The notes under the pieces were generated by a model. The model did not search any database and was not told where the DNA came from. It was given only the letters and a program-made list of their open reading frames with translations. From the NCBI RefSeq assembly GCF_024868665.1, contig NC_079913.1:6738635-6802634 (forward strand): DNA of 64,000 nucleotides. Direction: 5' to 3'. Shown one piece after another: positions 33,647 through 48,647 of the stretch. Origin of the DNA: Triplophysa rosa. Lineage: Eukaryota > Chordata > Actinopteri > Cypriniformes > Nemacheilidae. A program made the position numbers and the translations under genes. Within the stretch, counting starts at the first letter, position 1; every line of letters begins with the position of its first letter.

Positions 33647-35407
33647 ATGTTACCGCGTAAAAGTATCATTCCTGATGAGTTCTCTGTACCGGCGCTCGTG
33701 TCGCGGATGCCCCGCAAGCCCGTCTTTAGGGACCGCGTAAACAAAGCGCGCTTTATCGCCAAGAGCGGCGCATGTAACCTAGCGCACAAGAACATACGCG
33801 AGCAGGGCAGATTCCTGCAGGACGTGTTCACCACTCTGGTGGATCTCAAATGGCGTTTCACCTTGGTCATTTTTACCATGACTTTCCTGTGCAGCTGGCT
33901 GCTGTTTGCTATGGGATGGTGGCTGCTGGCATTTGGGCACGGGGATCTGGACCTCAACCGTAAAGCAGGCATACAGCAGTGTGTCATCAATGTCAAGTAT
34001 GTAAAGTCATTTTTGTTATTACGAGAATTGTGCCATGCCATGAGTGACTGCATTAACTTTGTGGAGATGGGGTCTAATCAATGTTGAGAAAATGCGTCCA
34101 AATGTTGTCAAATGTGAGCATAACATATGTTTAATTGAACATATTAAATTAAATAAAAACATATATTAATAACAGCATAAAATTGACCGAATGATTAAAT
34201 AAAATAAAATAAACACCTAGCCACAATTTATGTCTATACAAAACTATTTACAAACTTTTACGCACAAGTTTTTACCATAAAAAGGTCTCCACTAACATGA
34301 AAACATGTAGTGAAATGCAATAAAATAATAACAAATATAGATGTGAGTCAATGTGAGCATTAAAACATACTTTCAATAATATGTTTTCAATCTTCATAAT
34401 GTAAAGTTGTATTTTATTGTCTATGAACAAATGCTCACTTAAATTACGCACTAGTGAGAACTTATGAAAGTGTTTGCTGCTTCGTCGTAACACTCGTCTT
34501 TTTCTTTTTCAGCTCCTTCACTTCTGCCTTCCTTTTCTCCATCGAGGTGCAGGTCACCATAGGTTTCGGGGGACGTATGATTACCGAGCAGTGTCCCACA
34601 GCTATAGCTTTCCTCATATTACAAAATATCATAGGCCTTATAATTAATGCCGTCATGCTCGGTTGCATCTTTATGAAAACAGCCCAATCCCACCGGCGCG
34701 CCGAGACCCTCATCTTCAGCCGTCAAGCTGTAATCGCCGTGCGCAACAACCACCTGTGTTTCATGATCCGAGTTGGAGACCTGCGCAAAAGCATGATCAT
34801 CAATGCTGTAGTGCGACTTCAGGTGGTCCGAAAGACCACCACGCCGGAGGGAGAGGTCATACCTATCCATCAGATTGACGTGCAAACGGAAAGCGCTGGC
34901 AACAGCATTTTCCTGTTGGCACCCCTAAACATATGTCACGTCATTGACAAAGACAGTCCTCTTTACGATCTATCAGCCATGGAGTTACAGTGTAGTGACC
35001 TAGAGGTTATTGTGATACTGGAAGGCGTGGTGGAGACCACGGGCATCACTACTCAGGCGCGCACTTCATACGTGGCCGAGGAAATCCAATGGGGCCACCG
35101 TTTCGTGCCTATAGTGACCGAGGAGGATGGTGTGTATTCAGTGGACTATTCAAAGTTTGGGAACACAGTCAAGGTGGCCACCCCGCGCTGTAGTGCCCGT
35201 GAGCTGGATGAGAAGCCGTCGATTCTGATCCAGACGCTACAAAAGAGCGAGCTGTCGCACCAGAACTCTTTGCGCAAGAGGAACTCAATGCGCCGCAACA
35301 ACTCCATGCGCAAGAGCAACTCCATGCGCCGCAACAATTCGGCTCTCTCTGTGCCCAAAGTGCAGTTCCTGACCCCGGAGAGTGGGCAAAACTCAATTGT
35401 AACATGA
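33647..35407 (+). CDS. kcnj8: Kir6.1, inward-rectifier K+ channel pore subunit of KATP channels (two coding exons)
   Basis: Exons 33647-33996 and 34513-35407 join (AA + C) to 414 residues; human Kir6.1 is 424. Kir6.1 tetramers form the pore and assemble with SUR2 from the upstream gene. The N-terminus is [12 protein letters not shown]. Conserved cytosolic [20 protein letters not shown] lies at about 34-53. TM1 lies at about 70-96, the filter TIGFGGRM has GFG at 134-136, and TM2 lies at about 146-172. [11 protein letters not shown] and [12 protein letters not shown] belong to the cytoplasmic domain. The tail has the RKR endoplasmic-reticulum retention signal (371-373) inside a Ser/Arg/Asn repeat. 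The turret between TM1 and the pore is shorter than in human. The start is chosen for alignment from Met1. The intron is 516 nt, at the same place as in human. Confidence 0.97.
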
Positions 35408-35502
35408 CAAGAAGCTTTTCCTTTTTGGTTATCTTGCAGCAGTCTATCCTTAAACCTCACTTATCCTTGTTTAACTATTACTAAACTCCTTTTGTGTTAC
35501 TT

Positions 35503-35508
35503 AATAAA
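35503..35508 (+). terminator. kcnj8: kcnj8 poly(A) signal
   Basis: AATAAA lies 96 nt after the kcnj8 stop and is followed by T-rich sequence (TTTTTATTG). It gives a short 3' UTR ending just before the hAT-like element at 35578, so the transposon probably lies outside the mature mRNA unless a distal signal is used. Confidence 0.6.
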
Positions 35509-35577
35509 AACACACTTGAAAACTGTACGTTTTTATTGTAAATACCTCTATATTTTATACTGTAAATATATATACAT

Positions 35578-36556
35578 TAGTGGTGTAACGGTTCAGATTT
35601 CCCACGGTTCGGTTTGTGTCCCGGTTTCGGTTCAGTTGTGCTATGTTCAGGTAAAAGGGATTACTGACAAATAAAAATAAGAACAAATAATCAAGCTATA
35701 AATAATAGCACCAATAAAACAACAGAGCAAAGCAGAAAATAAAATAAGATACTGTATAACCTTTTAAGGTAGAAATGGATTAAAGTAATCAAATAAAACA
35801 TAACATTGCATATGTACAAATTAAATAAAGATGAATCTTAATTGAAGTTACAGAAGCTATTGAGTCACAAGCAGTGAGTGATTTCCTTGACTTTTAACAG
35901 ACAGCAGGAATATGCTGCTGTCGCTTTAAGAGGAATGAAACAGATCCAGTACACCGATACAGTACACATGCGTTGGTTTTCGTCTGTTTCGTCCATTCAC
36001 TTAAGACATAACCTACTATGTTTGTTAAGATACTCGACAAGAGGGGCATGTTGACCTACTTCGTGTGTGAATTTGTCCATTTAAGCGCTTCAAAGACAAC
36101 TCGATATTTACGCCATGTCTCGAGACATTCCTTATGCGCGCTTCGGATCTTCTCACAGTGCGCAAGTAAGTTTTCTTCTGCATCATCTTGCACTTAAATG
36201 TTTAAATTGGCAAGGCTTGAATGAGTGTAGTTTAAACAGCAACCTGTGCTGTTCAGGTCTCACATGCACTCGCGCGCTCACAACACCCGGGTGATGAAAG
36301 CATTAATGACTGGTCATATTACAGCATACGTCAATCCTATTGAAATTTGTCTACGTTATTTGATTTGTTGTAGGTATTAAATATGTATCCATCGACAAAC
36401 ATAAATTAGCTGAACTTTGTCAGTCTGTTTTACGCATTATAATTTTTAACTAACCATATTAAATGCGTCATCAGATTTAAGATGAGCCGCGTGCCGAACC
36501 GTTGGTGGAGAACCGTGCGGTTAATTTTTTTTTTACCGAGAACCGTTACACCCCTA
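35578..36556. mobile_element. Non-autonomous hAT-like DNA transposon with 8-bp target-site duplication
   Basis: The left end TAGTGGTGTAACGGTTC and the right end (read inverted) TAGGGGTGTAACGGTTC are terminal inverted repeats. The insertion is flanked on both sides by ATATACAT (35570-35577 and 36557-36564), a perfect 8-bp duplication as made by hAT transposases. The 979-bp interior has no ORF resembling a transposase, so it would need a partner enzyme. The perfect duplication suggests a fairly recent insertion. Confidence 0.9.
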
Positions 36557-37907
36557 ATATACATAATATATTTGTTTTCTCCACTTGTCCTTATGTGTTC
36601 ACTTTTTTCCCCTCTCTCTCTTTATATATTTCTTTATATGTTATTATTATTTACTATTGTATAGCTGTAGACCGCCTATGCTCTCACAAAAGCACTTCAA
36701 ATGTATATTGTCAATGACATCTGTACATATGACAAATAAACTTGAAACTTGAAATTCACTTTTTGTATTCTACATTCAAGAATGTCCATGTTCCACATAG
36801 GTTTTGTGAAATGTGTTTTTAATGAAAAACATCAAACAAAACATGAGCACATAAACAGACTGAATTTTGGGATGTATTAAATAATACTACAAATAAATCA
36901 TTCAATAAAGCATTTGGTCTATGATTGTGCAGGCCAAATTTTACATACATGTACGTAGGATTATAACCATATTGCTATGATTTAAGTGCAGATGTTTAAT
37001 ATAGCAATGGCAAACAAATTAAAACACGCAATACAATCTAAAAATATAAAACAGCCAACAAGCTAAACGGTAAAGTAAGTTAAAATATTTCCAGTTCATG
37101 GTTAAATGATGGAGAGGGAGGACCCCTGGTGGTGATCTAGTGAAACTGTAGTTTTTGTGGTGACTAGTGGCACTACAGTTATGTTTTTAAATCAGTTGGA
37201 ATTAGCAACTACATATCGACAAATCGTATTGTTAATCACCGTTCAGACCGGCTAAATATCATCTCAATCGCTGTTCGGTATCAGAGAGTAAGGTAAACAA
37301 ACACGACCGTCGAGGTTATTTGCAAGGTATGTTGTCTTAAGGTGAGAATGTTTAGTTTGGACGGTGCGTTGACCAAAGTTAGCCATTAAACTAGGCACTC
37401 TGACTTGTATAATAGTATGTAACAATAATTTCACTCGATATAATGTAGAATTATGACGTATAATTTCGTTTCCTAGAACGGTCTTTGAACTGTGAAGATG
37501 TTTCACATCATAGACATGATAACGTTACCCATAGCGAACTTACCATCATTGCCAGCTGCAGATAGAAGCTCAGGAATCTTCCACTCTTTTCTGGCTTTTT
37601 AGAAGTTATATCCTATTTAAAGACAGTATTTATTATATATTTTATTTAGCTAAATATCCAACACCTTAATTTTAAAACCCATCATCAGTTATAACACGCA
37701 TTTTTAAGTAAATAGTGCCCTCTGGTGGTCATTCGTAGTTTTGACATTAAAAAGCTGGTTGAGCATTTACTGCCATAAATAAAGTTGTTTTTTATATCAC
37801 TGTATTAAACTTAATTGGGGTTTAACTGGAGAAACGTGTGTGCATCGGTATTATGACCTGCAGTGCACGGCGCTTTGTTCCGACTGTGCTTTGGAAGCAT
37901 GACTCAT

Positions 37908-37925
37908 TTCCCATCATGCACTGCG
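37908..37925 (+). promoter_or_regulatory. Distal element of U4 copy 1: ZNF143/Staf (SPH) site
   Basis: TTCCCATCATGCACTGCG starts at -219 relative to the U4 start. This is the usual place for the distal sequence element of Pol II snRNA genes, and it matches the CCCA..ATGCA core of the Staf/ZNF143 site. The same TTCCCATCATGCA is found at -218 of U4 copy 2. Confidence 0.75.
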
Positions 37926-38065
37926 TTTAGTTAGAACCGCTAGATTTATATAAAAAACCCATGGAAACACACAAGTATTTCACGAAATACTTATTCTGTC
38001 GTATTTCAACTACTTGTCTATTTGAGCAGTGACATTATCTAAATAAAATAAAATAATAAACAATT

Positions 38066-38081
38066 ATACCCGTTAGGTAAC
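38066..38081 (+). promoter_or_regulatory. Candidate proximal sequence element (PSE) of U4 copy 1
   Basis: ATACCCGTTAGGTAAC spans -61 to -46, the standard PSE position for SNAPc binding. It shares an ACC...TAAC frame with the candidate PSE of U4 copy 2 at the same distance. No TATA box follows, as expected for Pol II snRNA genes. Confidence 0.5.
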
Positions 38082-38126
38082 TCGTACGCTCTTTGGTAAC
38101 CTCCTTCCTCAGACCGGCTGAAAGTT

Positions 38127-38269
38127 AGCTTTGCGCAGTGGCAGTATCGTAGCCTATGAGGTTTATCCGAGGCGCGATTATTGCTAATTGAAAACTTTAC
38201 CCAATACCCCGCCGTGACGACTTGAAATATAGTCGGTACTGGCAATTTTTGACGGTCTCTATGGAGACT
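38127..38269 (+). ncRNA. U4 spliceosomal snRNA gene, copy 1 (canonical)
   Basis: The 143-nt sequence matches vertebrate U4 from AGCTTTGCGCAGTGGCAGTA to TCTCTATGGAGACT. The 5' segment pairs with U6 (stem II). The kink-turn stem-loop holds TATGAGGTTTATCCGAGG with the tandem GA pairs needed for Snu13/15.5K. TGCTAATTG is the U6-pairing stem I. Near the 3' end is the Sm site AATTTTTG followed by the terminal hairpin GTCTCTATGGAGAC. U4 chaperones U6 in the U4/U6.U5 tri-snRNP. The bulge reads TAT where human has AAT. Promoter elements and a 3' box are present (separate entries). Copy 2 lies 4.8 kb downstream. Confidence 0.95.
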
Positions 38270-38280
38270 CACTCTACCAA

Positions 38281-38294
38281 GTTAAAATATAGAA
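38281..38294 (+). terminator. Candidate snRNA 3' box of U4 copy 1
   Basis: GTTAAAATATAGAA begins 11 nt after the U4 3' end and resembles the 3'-processing box GTTTN0-3AAARNNAGA used by Integrator. Confidence 0.5.
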
Positions 38295-38589
38295 TAATTT
38301 AATTAAATGCGAGTTAATATTAATCAAGGTGAACATTGCATTAATTATTTGTAGTGTATGTGGAAACTGGAAACGGTAGTATAGCATTTTATGCATACTA
38401 TATGCAGTGAATATATAAAAAATAAATATTCGTGAAACGATTGAAAAGAACTTTAAAAAAGCGCCGTTCCAAAAATAATTTCCGGGTTGAGGGAAAATAT
38501 CGTAGATGCATATGATTAAACAACTGTTTTACTGGTATATCACACGTCTTTAAAGTAACATATTTTCAAGGCATCTAGTTATTTTACAA

Positions 38590-39260
38590 TACAAAAAATA
38601 ACAAAAGTTAACAAAACAAAACCAAAAAAAGACCCGGGGGGAAATTAATAGAATATGATTAATGCTTTGACAGCTTTTTTTGTTCTCTGACAATTTGGTT
38701 GAAATGAGGTATTTTCAAAATCTTTCATGAAAACAATAAAAGGGAGGTTTATCTTTCGAAAATTTAGATTAGATTTATGAATGTGGAACTTAGCAAGTAA
38801 TAAAGTTAATAACATACAATTCACCTCATATATATTTCATTCCTAATAAATCCTAAGACATCTTTCCAAAACATTGCCAAAAATTATGAACAACAGTTTC
38901 ATCACAGAACGAGCAACTGGAGGAAATATCTTTTTTTCACGTAAAAAGTGATTTGCAGGGTAGCACTTATGAATTATTTTAAAAGACATTTATTTTACTT
39001 TATTGGTTAAGAAAAAATAATGTGGAAGCATCCACACTTTTCCCCAGCAGATATTACCTCATACAGTATTCCAATAAGAAAGTACAGGTGGTAAAGTGAC
39101 AATATCCTGCTGGAATAGAGAACGGATTAACTTGCTATTATTTTTATAAAAATTTTTTTTTTTACCACAATTTACCAACAGGAGTATTAACCAGACTCAA
39201 AGATACCGGAGAAAGAGAATGAGCACATCTCAGTAAAACAAGAGCGCCTGGTGGAATTGA
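38590..39260 (-). mobile_element. Decayed LINE ORF2 3' fragment (L1/Tx1-like non-LTR retrotransposon)
   Basis: Read on the minus strand, pieces of a reverse-transcriptase-type ORF2 C-terminus appear in two or three frames. They include TNKVK then MSFKIIHKCYPANHFL (about 38990-38920), CSFCDET.VHNFWQC in another frame (about 38910-38870), and FHIHKSNLNFRKINLPF (about 38790-38740). The FKIxHKxYPxxxFL and CSFC..E..HxFWxC patterns are typical of fish LINE ORF2 tails. Frameshifts and in-frame stops make it non-functional. It lies between U4 copy 1 and cmas. Confidence 0.75.
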
Positions 39261-39852
39261 ACCCATAATGCATCTAGTTATTTATATCTATGAAACGCAG
39301 CATAAACACGTAATACTTACGCGACTACAGCGTCATAGGTCAAAGAGCACACGGGTCACATGACAATAATGGCGTATTCGCAATGTGTATATTTTTCATA
39401 CTGAACCCACAAATACTAAATAGAACGTACTGTTTAAAGCTCGATAGGTAGATACTTCAACTAATTTAGTAGCGATTTCGTATTTAGCAGTTTATGCATC
39501 GGTGTTTGATCGTTATATCGTATAAATGCATGTACAGATTAAACGAATGTAATAAACGGTAGTGTTTTATTGTAACAGTATGAAATAATTGTTAAAAAAA
39601 CAGGACGAGCAGTTGTATTCCCCTTAATTATATATAAATACAATAACGTCATCGGACGCACGTCTAATCGGCATTCATCACGCGCTGACCACAGGTGACT
39701 GAGCTAACGTTAAATTACCTGCCCTTAAGCACTGGCACGACTTCCGTAAACGTATTCGGTTTACTGCTGAACAGGTGTGTGACGAGTCATGAAGTAGTCC
39801 GAGTTTACATTAGTGGAACATTGAGGTGCCATCTACTTTATACGCTTCTTAG

Positions 39853-43956
<4,104 letters not shown>

Positions 43957-44047
43957 GCGACATTTTACTGTGATAAAAAGCATTGGGTGGAACACTCGAG
44001 ATAAACATTATGTGGTATGTTCCAGATAAATATACCATAAAGCTTAA

Positions 44048-44053
44048 AATAAA
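44048..44053 (+). terminator. cmas: Candidate cmas poly(A) signal
   Basis: AATAAA in GCTTAAAATAAATAG lies 91 nt past the cmas stop, giving a short 3' UTR. No stronger signal was seen before it. Confidence 0.5.
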
Positions 44054-44173
44054 TAGTAGTGAATTACTTGATCATGACGTTGAAAAAAAATATTATTCAA
44101 AAGAATATACAGACTTGATTTGGGTGTATTTGATTATAATTCTTGGAAGGATCTTGTAGTTTATATTGGTTGT

Positions 44174-44210
44174 TGTGTGTGTGTGTGTGTGTGTGTGCGT
44201 GCGTGCGTGC
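44174..44210 (+). repeat. (GT)n(GCGT)n microsatellite downstream of cmas
   Basis: About 12 GT units pass into three GCGT/TGCG units, a potential Z-DNA-forming tract. Confidence 0.9.
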
Positions 44211-45002
44211 CGGACAATATTTAATTGAAATGTAGCATGTTGTACTCCACAATATCCACTAGAAGGCAGCAAAGTATAAGCTAATAGGTACTACACTTGT
44301 TTTCAAACTGAGGACAAAAGCTACAACAATAAGCATCACTTATGGAGACTTTTGTGGCTGCTACTGAAAATGTACATAATGCATGTCCAAAATGTAATTT
44401 TCAGAACTTTTATGTAAATGCTTGGAAACAATACACTAAAAAAGTACTAGTATTTAATACAATGACTATTATCCTAACAATAAAATCAGTTACATTACAT
44501 GTTAGATAAAGGCAGGGGTGGAAAAAAACAATGTTGGTTTATTGCCCACCTAGCCAACCTCATAATGATACTCTGTAGATAATCACTATGGTAACCCAAA
44601 TTTGCATACTAAAATTGGCTGATACTCCCGATGTTGTTGTCAAGTCTTAGTGTCTCCTCACCCTCATGAATTTCTATATTGTATGGTGGGAATATATGAC
44701 CTTAGTTTTCTGTGCAACGTCTGATCACCAAGGCCGAGCACGGAGGCCATAATGAGGGTGAGATTTCCACTTACTAGCCACAATTAATACTCAATAAGTC
44801 TGTTCATTTGGGGTTCCTCTTAATCTATGCATCCTATGAGAGATGGTGAACTCAATTAACTTTCTTGTCATCCTCTGGCACATCATTGCGCGGTTGTCGC
44901 TTTGTGTGCACAGTTCAAACAAGCGGAATACATTTAGGCCAATGAAAATCACCAAAGTCAAGTTGAAGACGATTATTTCACAAAGCAAAGATAAGATTTT
45001 TT

Positions 45003-45198
45003 GGTTACACTTTATTTTACAGTGCCCGTGTTACAGTGTAATTATACATTTAAGTACTGAGTAATAAAAAGTAACTACTTGTACTTACTATAGGGTTAGG
45101 ATTAGGGTTTGGTTCAGGGTTAGTTACATGTTATTACGCATAATTTATAGTAAATACATGTAACGTGTAACAAGGGCACCGTAAAATAAAGTGTTACC
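45003..45198. mobile_element. Palindromic MITE with GGTTACACTTTATTTTAC ends
   Basis: The left GGTTACACTTTATTTTACAG and right GTAAAATAAAGTGTTACC are inverted repeats. Just inside are GTGCCCGTGTTAC and its inverse GTAACAAGGGCAC. The centre holds AGGGTTAGGATTAGGGTTTGG. It starts about 950 bp past the proposed cmas poly(A) signal. Confidence 0.75.
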
Positions 45199-48100
45199 GT
45201 TTTTTTTTTTTGGTCTAAAAATTTACTAAATTACTGTATAATAAAATGTGAAATAACTTTATATGCCAATTCAAACTATGTGGAGTATATGCGTTCTTTA
45301 AGAATCAAACCCATGGCCTTGGTGTTGCACACATTTCATTTAATTGTCAACATATCTCAAATATTTGGAAATCAGATTTTAAACTAATAACTTAGTAAAT
45401 AACTTAATTAGCGGCTTTTGCCCAAATCTCGAATCCATGACATCCACTTTTAAAAATTACCATGTTTAAAGCCATGGGACAGCTTAATTAAACCAGCATG
45501 AGATTTTTGCTCGAGTCAGGCAATAAGTTGCAGGATCGATACATGCAGAGATGCCCCGTCTCTCCCAGTTGTCCACTGGAGCCAATTGGGTCAATATAAA
45601 GGGTCAATATAAAGTGATGAGTTGTCGTGCGGGGCACAGGTGTGTGGCACCAGCCATCAACCCTGCCAGTTGTTGCTAGTACCGATCATCTCATTAAAAA
45701 GATCACACTTTCTGCGGCTCCGTGTCTGTTCTGCAAGGGAGCCTCAGGTGGGTTTGGAGACATTGGATTGGCTTTGATTGTGGTTTTTAAGCTCCTGGGG
45801 ATGATAAACTTAGAACAGCGAAATTACTTGCATGTACTGTTCTTTTTATATCTTAGAAGTTTTTTAATTTTTATATATTAAACGTATCTTATTCTTAAAC
45901 GTAATAGTATCACAAATACTATCGCAAATAAACCTTTTGGTGTGTGATACATTTTTTTGAAATATTGTTATGAATACAGTTTCATGATGCACCGATATCA
46001 GCTGGAATACAATGTAACATCATCCGCTTTGAGTTGTTCCAGAAAATCAATTCCCAGACTAAAGACTGATGATACGCAGGACACGTAAATAAACCTGCAT
46101 AACCTAAAACATGCACCTGTCATATGATTTAAGGTAACAGACAGTTTTTTAAAATGATGTAATACCCCTGAGACTGGAAAGTGAACTGACAGTGATGAAA
46201 AACCGCCCTGTAGCTGGAGTCATGCATCAATCTGATGCCAGACAGACTTATTCTGTTATGAGCGCGTCAGGTCAGGAGTACAGTAAGCAGGTCTGCAGTC
46301 TGTGACTCAGATTTTCAATTTAGAGTTCAGCTCTCCAGCAATCCTGTGACTTATGACCTTGTTTGTTTGCTTGTGAATTAGCTCAAGTTTGAGTTCAATT
46401 TCTGCGTTGCATTAGTGAAGGGGAGATCGGGAACTGCTGTGAAATTGAGTACAATAGTGGTCTAACCTTTCCAAATAGTGGGGTAAGTTGTGACACTATG
46501 AGACAAAAAATTTCGATCACTCCAAACATGCATTTAATCAGCATGTCCACACATGCGGCCATACAAGTCCAGTGTCTGTTGAATTTCAACAAAAACACAC
46601 AATATTGGATTAAAAATCTGTGTTATTCTATCAAATTACACTAAATACATGTAAATATTATTATTGTGTTGTTTAAAAATGAATATGAACTTGTATTCTT
46701 TGCAGAATTCATGATCTAAATCATTGCATCTTATTTCGACCAGTTTGTCCACTGGTCGAAACAGGTGAATATTACTGATCTTTTCTAATCGGTTGAACTG
46801 ATTGTATTACATCACCCCCGTTCTTCCCTATGGCACAGTTTAGAACAGAGACGTTTAGAACACCATCTTCCCAAAACCGAGGTTGATTCCTAATTTCAAA
46901 GCTGTCAGTGACTTAATCTCAGCTCGTGGTGGGACGCCCAAGTTCACTTCCCGTCCCTGCCCTGCTGGTACAACACATGCTCCCATCTATCAAATCCAGC
47001 CCAAGTACTGGAGTTCATCAAATTGTGACCATGATGAATGTACTATACACAGAACACACACCACTCACCTGTCCCTCTGAATTACAGTCCACTGGTATTT
47101 TTAGGTAAGGGTTTCTTCCTTTGAGGTCAGAGGACTTTAATTTGCCGAGCTGACATGCTCGTTCGTCATGTTTTATTTGACACTGACAGCTGATATATTG
47201 CTGTCGACTGCTTCGTGAGGTCTTCTCAGCATCTTGGTAAAGCACACAGCGTTCTGCGACCTCCCCTCGCCATCAACATCCTTGTATAAACCTTTTATTC
47301 CCCTGATTGTTTTTATCCGCATTACTTTGGCAGCGGAGTAACATCGCGGGACATCCTGGTTGCGTCACATACCTTTGGGACTAATAAATCATGCACAGTT
47401 GTCACATTTTATTCTTTTAGTTTGTGCCCAGGCAAAGTTTTGAGAGGTTCTCATGAAGATCAGCTTTGTAAAATAAACAAAATACTTGACTTTGACTTGC
47501 AACTGTTTATCATTACAGTAATAATTGATAATTATGTGTGAGGCTTATGGGAAATGTCAGCTGGACCAGAACAATGCCATGAAAAGGGACAGAGAAAATG
47601 AGTCTTACATTAATTAAATGATGGGCACAGAGCACATGGTCCAAATCCTCTTTGTTAATTAAAAGTTGTGCCCTCGAGATCTGAACTATGAATCACTTTG
47701 TATTTCTGCACAACAGATATGCAAACATATCTTATATTTAATTTTGGACTGAATCCTAAAAAAAAATACAGATGAGATCTCTGTTATCTCTGTCTCAATT
47801 TTTTCCCCTAGACATCAATGAGATTACATGCTTAATTCTCTTGCACCTTAGATATTTCTCCTTAAAAAAAAAAAATCAGGAAAAAAGTATCAGAAGCGAC
47901 TCAATGTCACAAACTGAGCTCAGATTTGCAAAATCTGCATTCCCGAATATGATTTTACTGATTTCAATTCAAACAAGCATTTCTTAAATCCAGAATAATT
48001 TGAATCTAGATTATTTTATCAATACAGTCTACATTTTTTGCAGTATTTTAAGAGAAAAAACTGAAACTGATACCAATACGTAAATGAATTTGGAAGCTCA

Positions 48101-48220
48101 AACTTAGTTAAATGTGAAAATCTTGATCCTTTTGGCCTTTTATACATTAATTCAATTCAGTGTCAAGATAATATTGAAACATTTCATTTTCAGTATACAT
48201 TTTCAGCTGTTATAATATAA

Positions 48221-48647
48221 CATCGCTGTCCTTCCGAAAACTCGGATGTCCAAATTCACAGTTTTTCAGGAAATGGAAAAAACACTGTACTTTTTAAATG
48301 ATTAAATACTGTGTTGTCAAAGTTGACAAGCACTTTTTAATCATTTTATTGTTTAGATATTTGCAGAACCCAGTGACAAACAAAACATTTATGACAAAAA
48401 ATAAAAATCACAAAATATGGAGATACGAGGTTTCAGAACAAGCATCTTACTGTATTGCTGTCCTTCCAAAACCTTGTATCTCCATATTTTGAGATTCTTT
48501 TTGTCCATAAATCATTATTATTATTCACCCTTTATGTTTGTCATTGAGTTTTGCAAAGTCAAACCATTAAAAAGTGCTTAATATTTAATAATTAAAAAAA
48601 ATAGTGTTTTCCTGAAAAAGCACAAGGTTTCAGAAGGACAGCGCCGA
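48221..48647. mobile_element. Long fold-back element
   Basis: CATCGCTGTCCTTCCGAAAAC at the left is mirrored by TTTCAGAAGGACAGCG at the right. Inner blocks also mirror: TTTTTCAGGAAA/TTTCCTGAAAAA, AAGCACTTTTTAAT/ATTAAAAAGTGCTT, and AAAATATGGAGATACGAGG/CCTTGTATCTCCATATTTT. The arms are about 200 bp and meet near 48450. An extra internal TGCTGTCCTTCCAAAACC suggests a compound structure. Confidence 0.75.

Noticed and set aside
33520..34053. 177-codon minus-strand ORF over kcnj8 exon 1
   Set aside because: It is antisense to a clearly conserved Kir6.1 exon and shows no family resemblance; an out-of-frame shadow.
34619..35460. Several minus-strand ORFs over kcnj8 exon 2
   Set aside because: Shadows produced by the Arg/Ser/Asn-rich and GC-rich sense codons.
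38127..38269. U4 copy 1 as a retro-pseudogene
   Set aside because: It has full length, an intact Sm site, upstream distal and proximal elements at the proper distances, and no A-tail or target duplication.
45090..45122. Telomere-like AGGGTTAGGATTAGGGTT
   Set aside because: Degenerate, only a few units, and placed at the centre of a palindromic MITE; not an interstitial telomere array.
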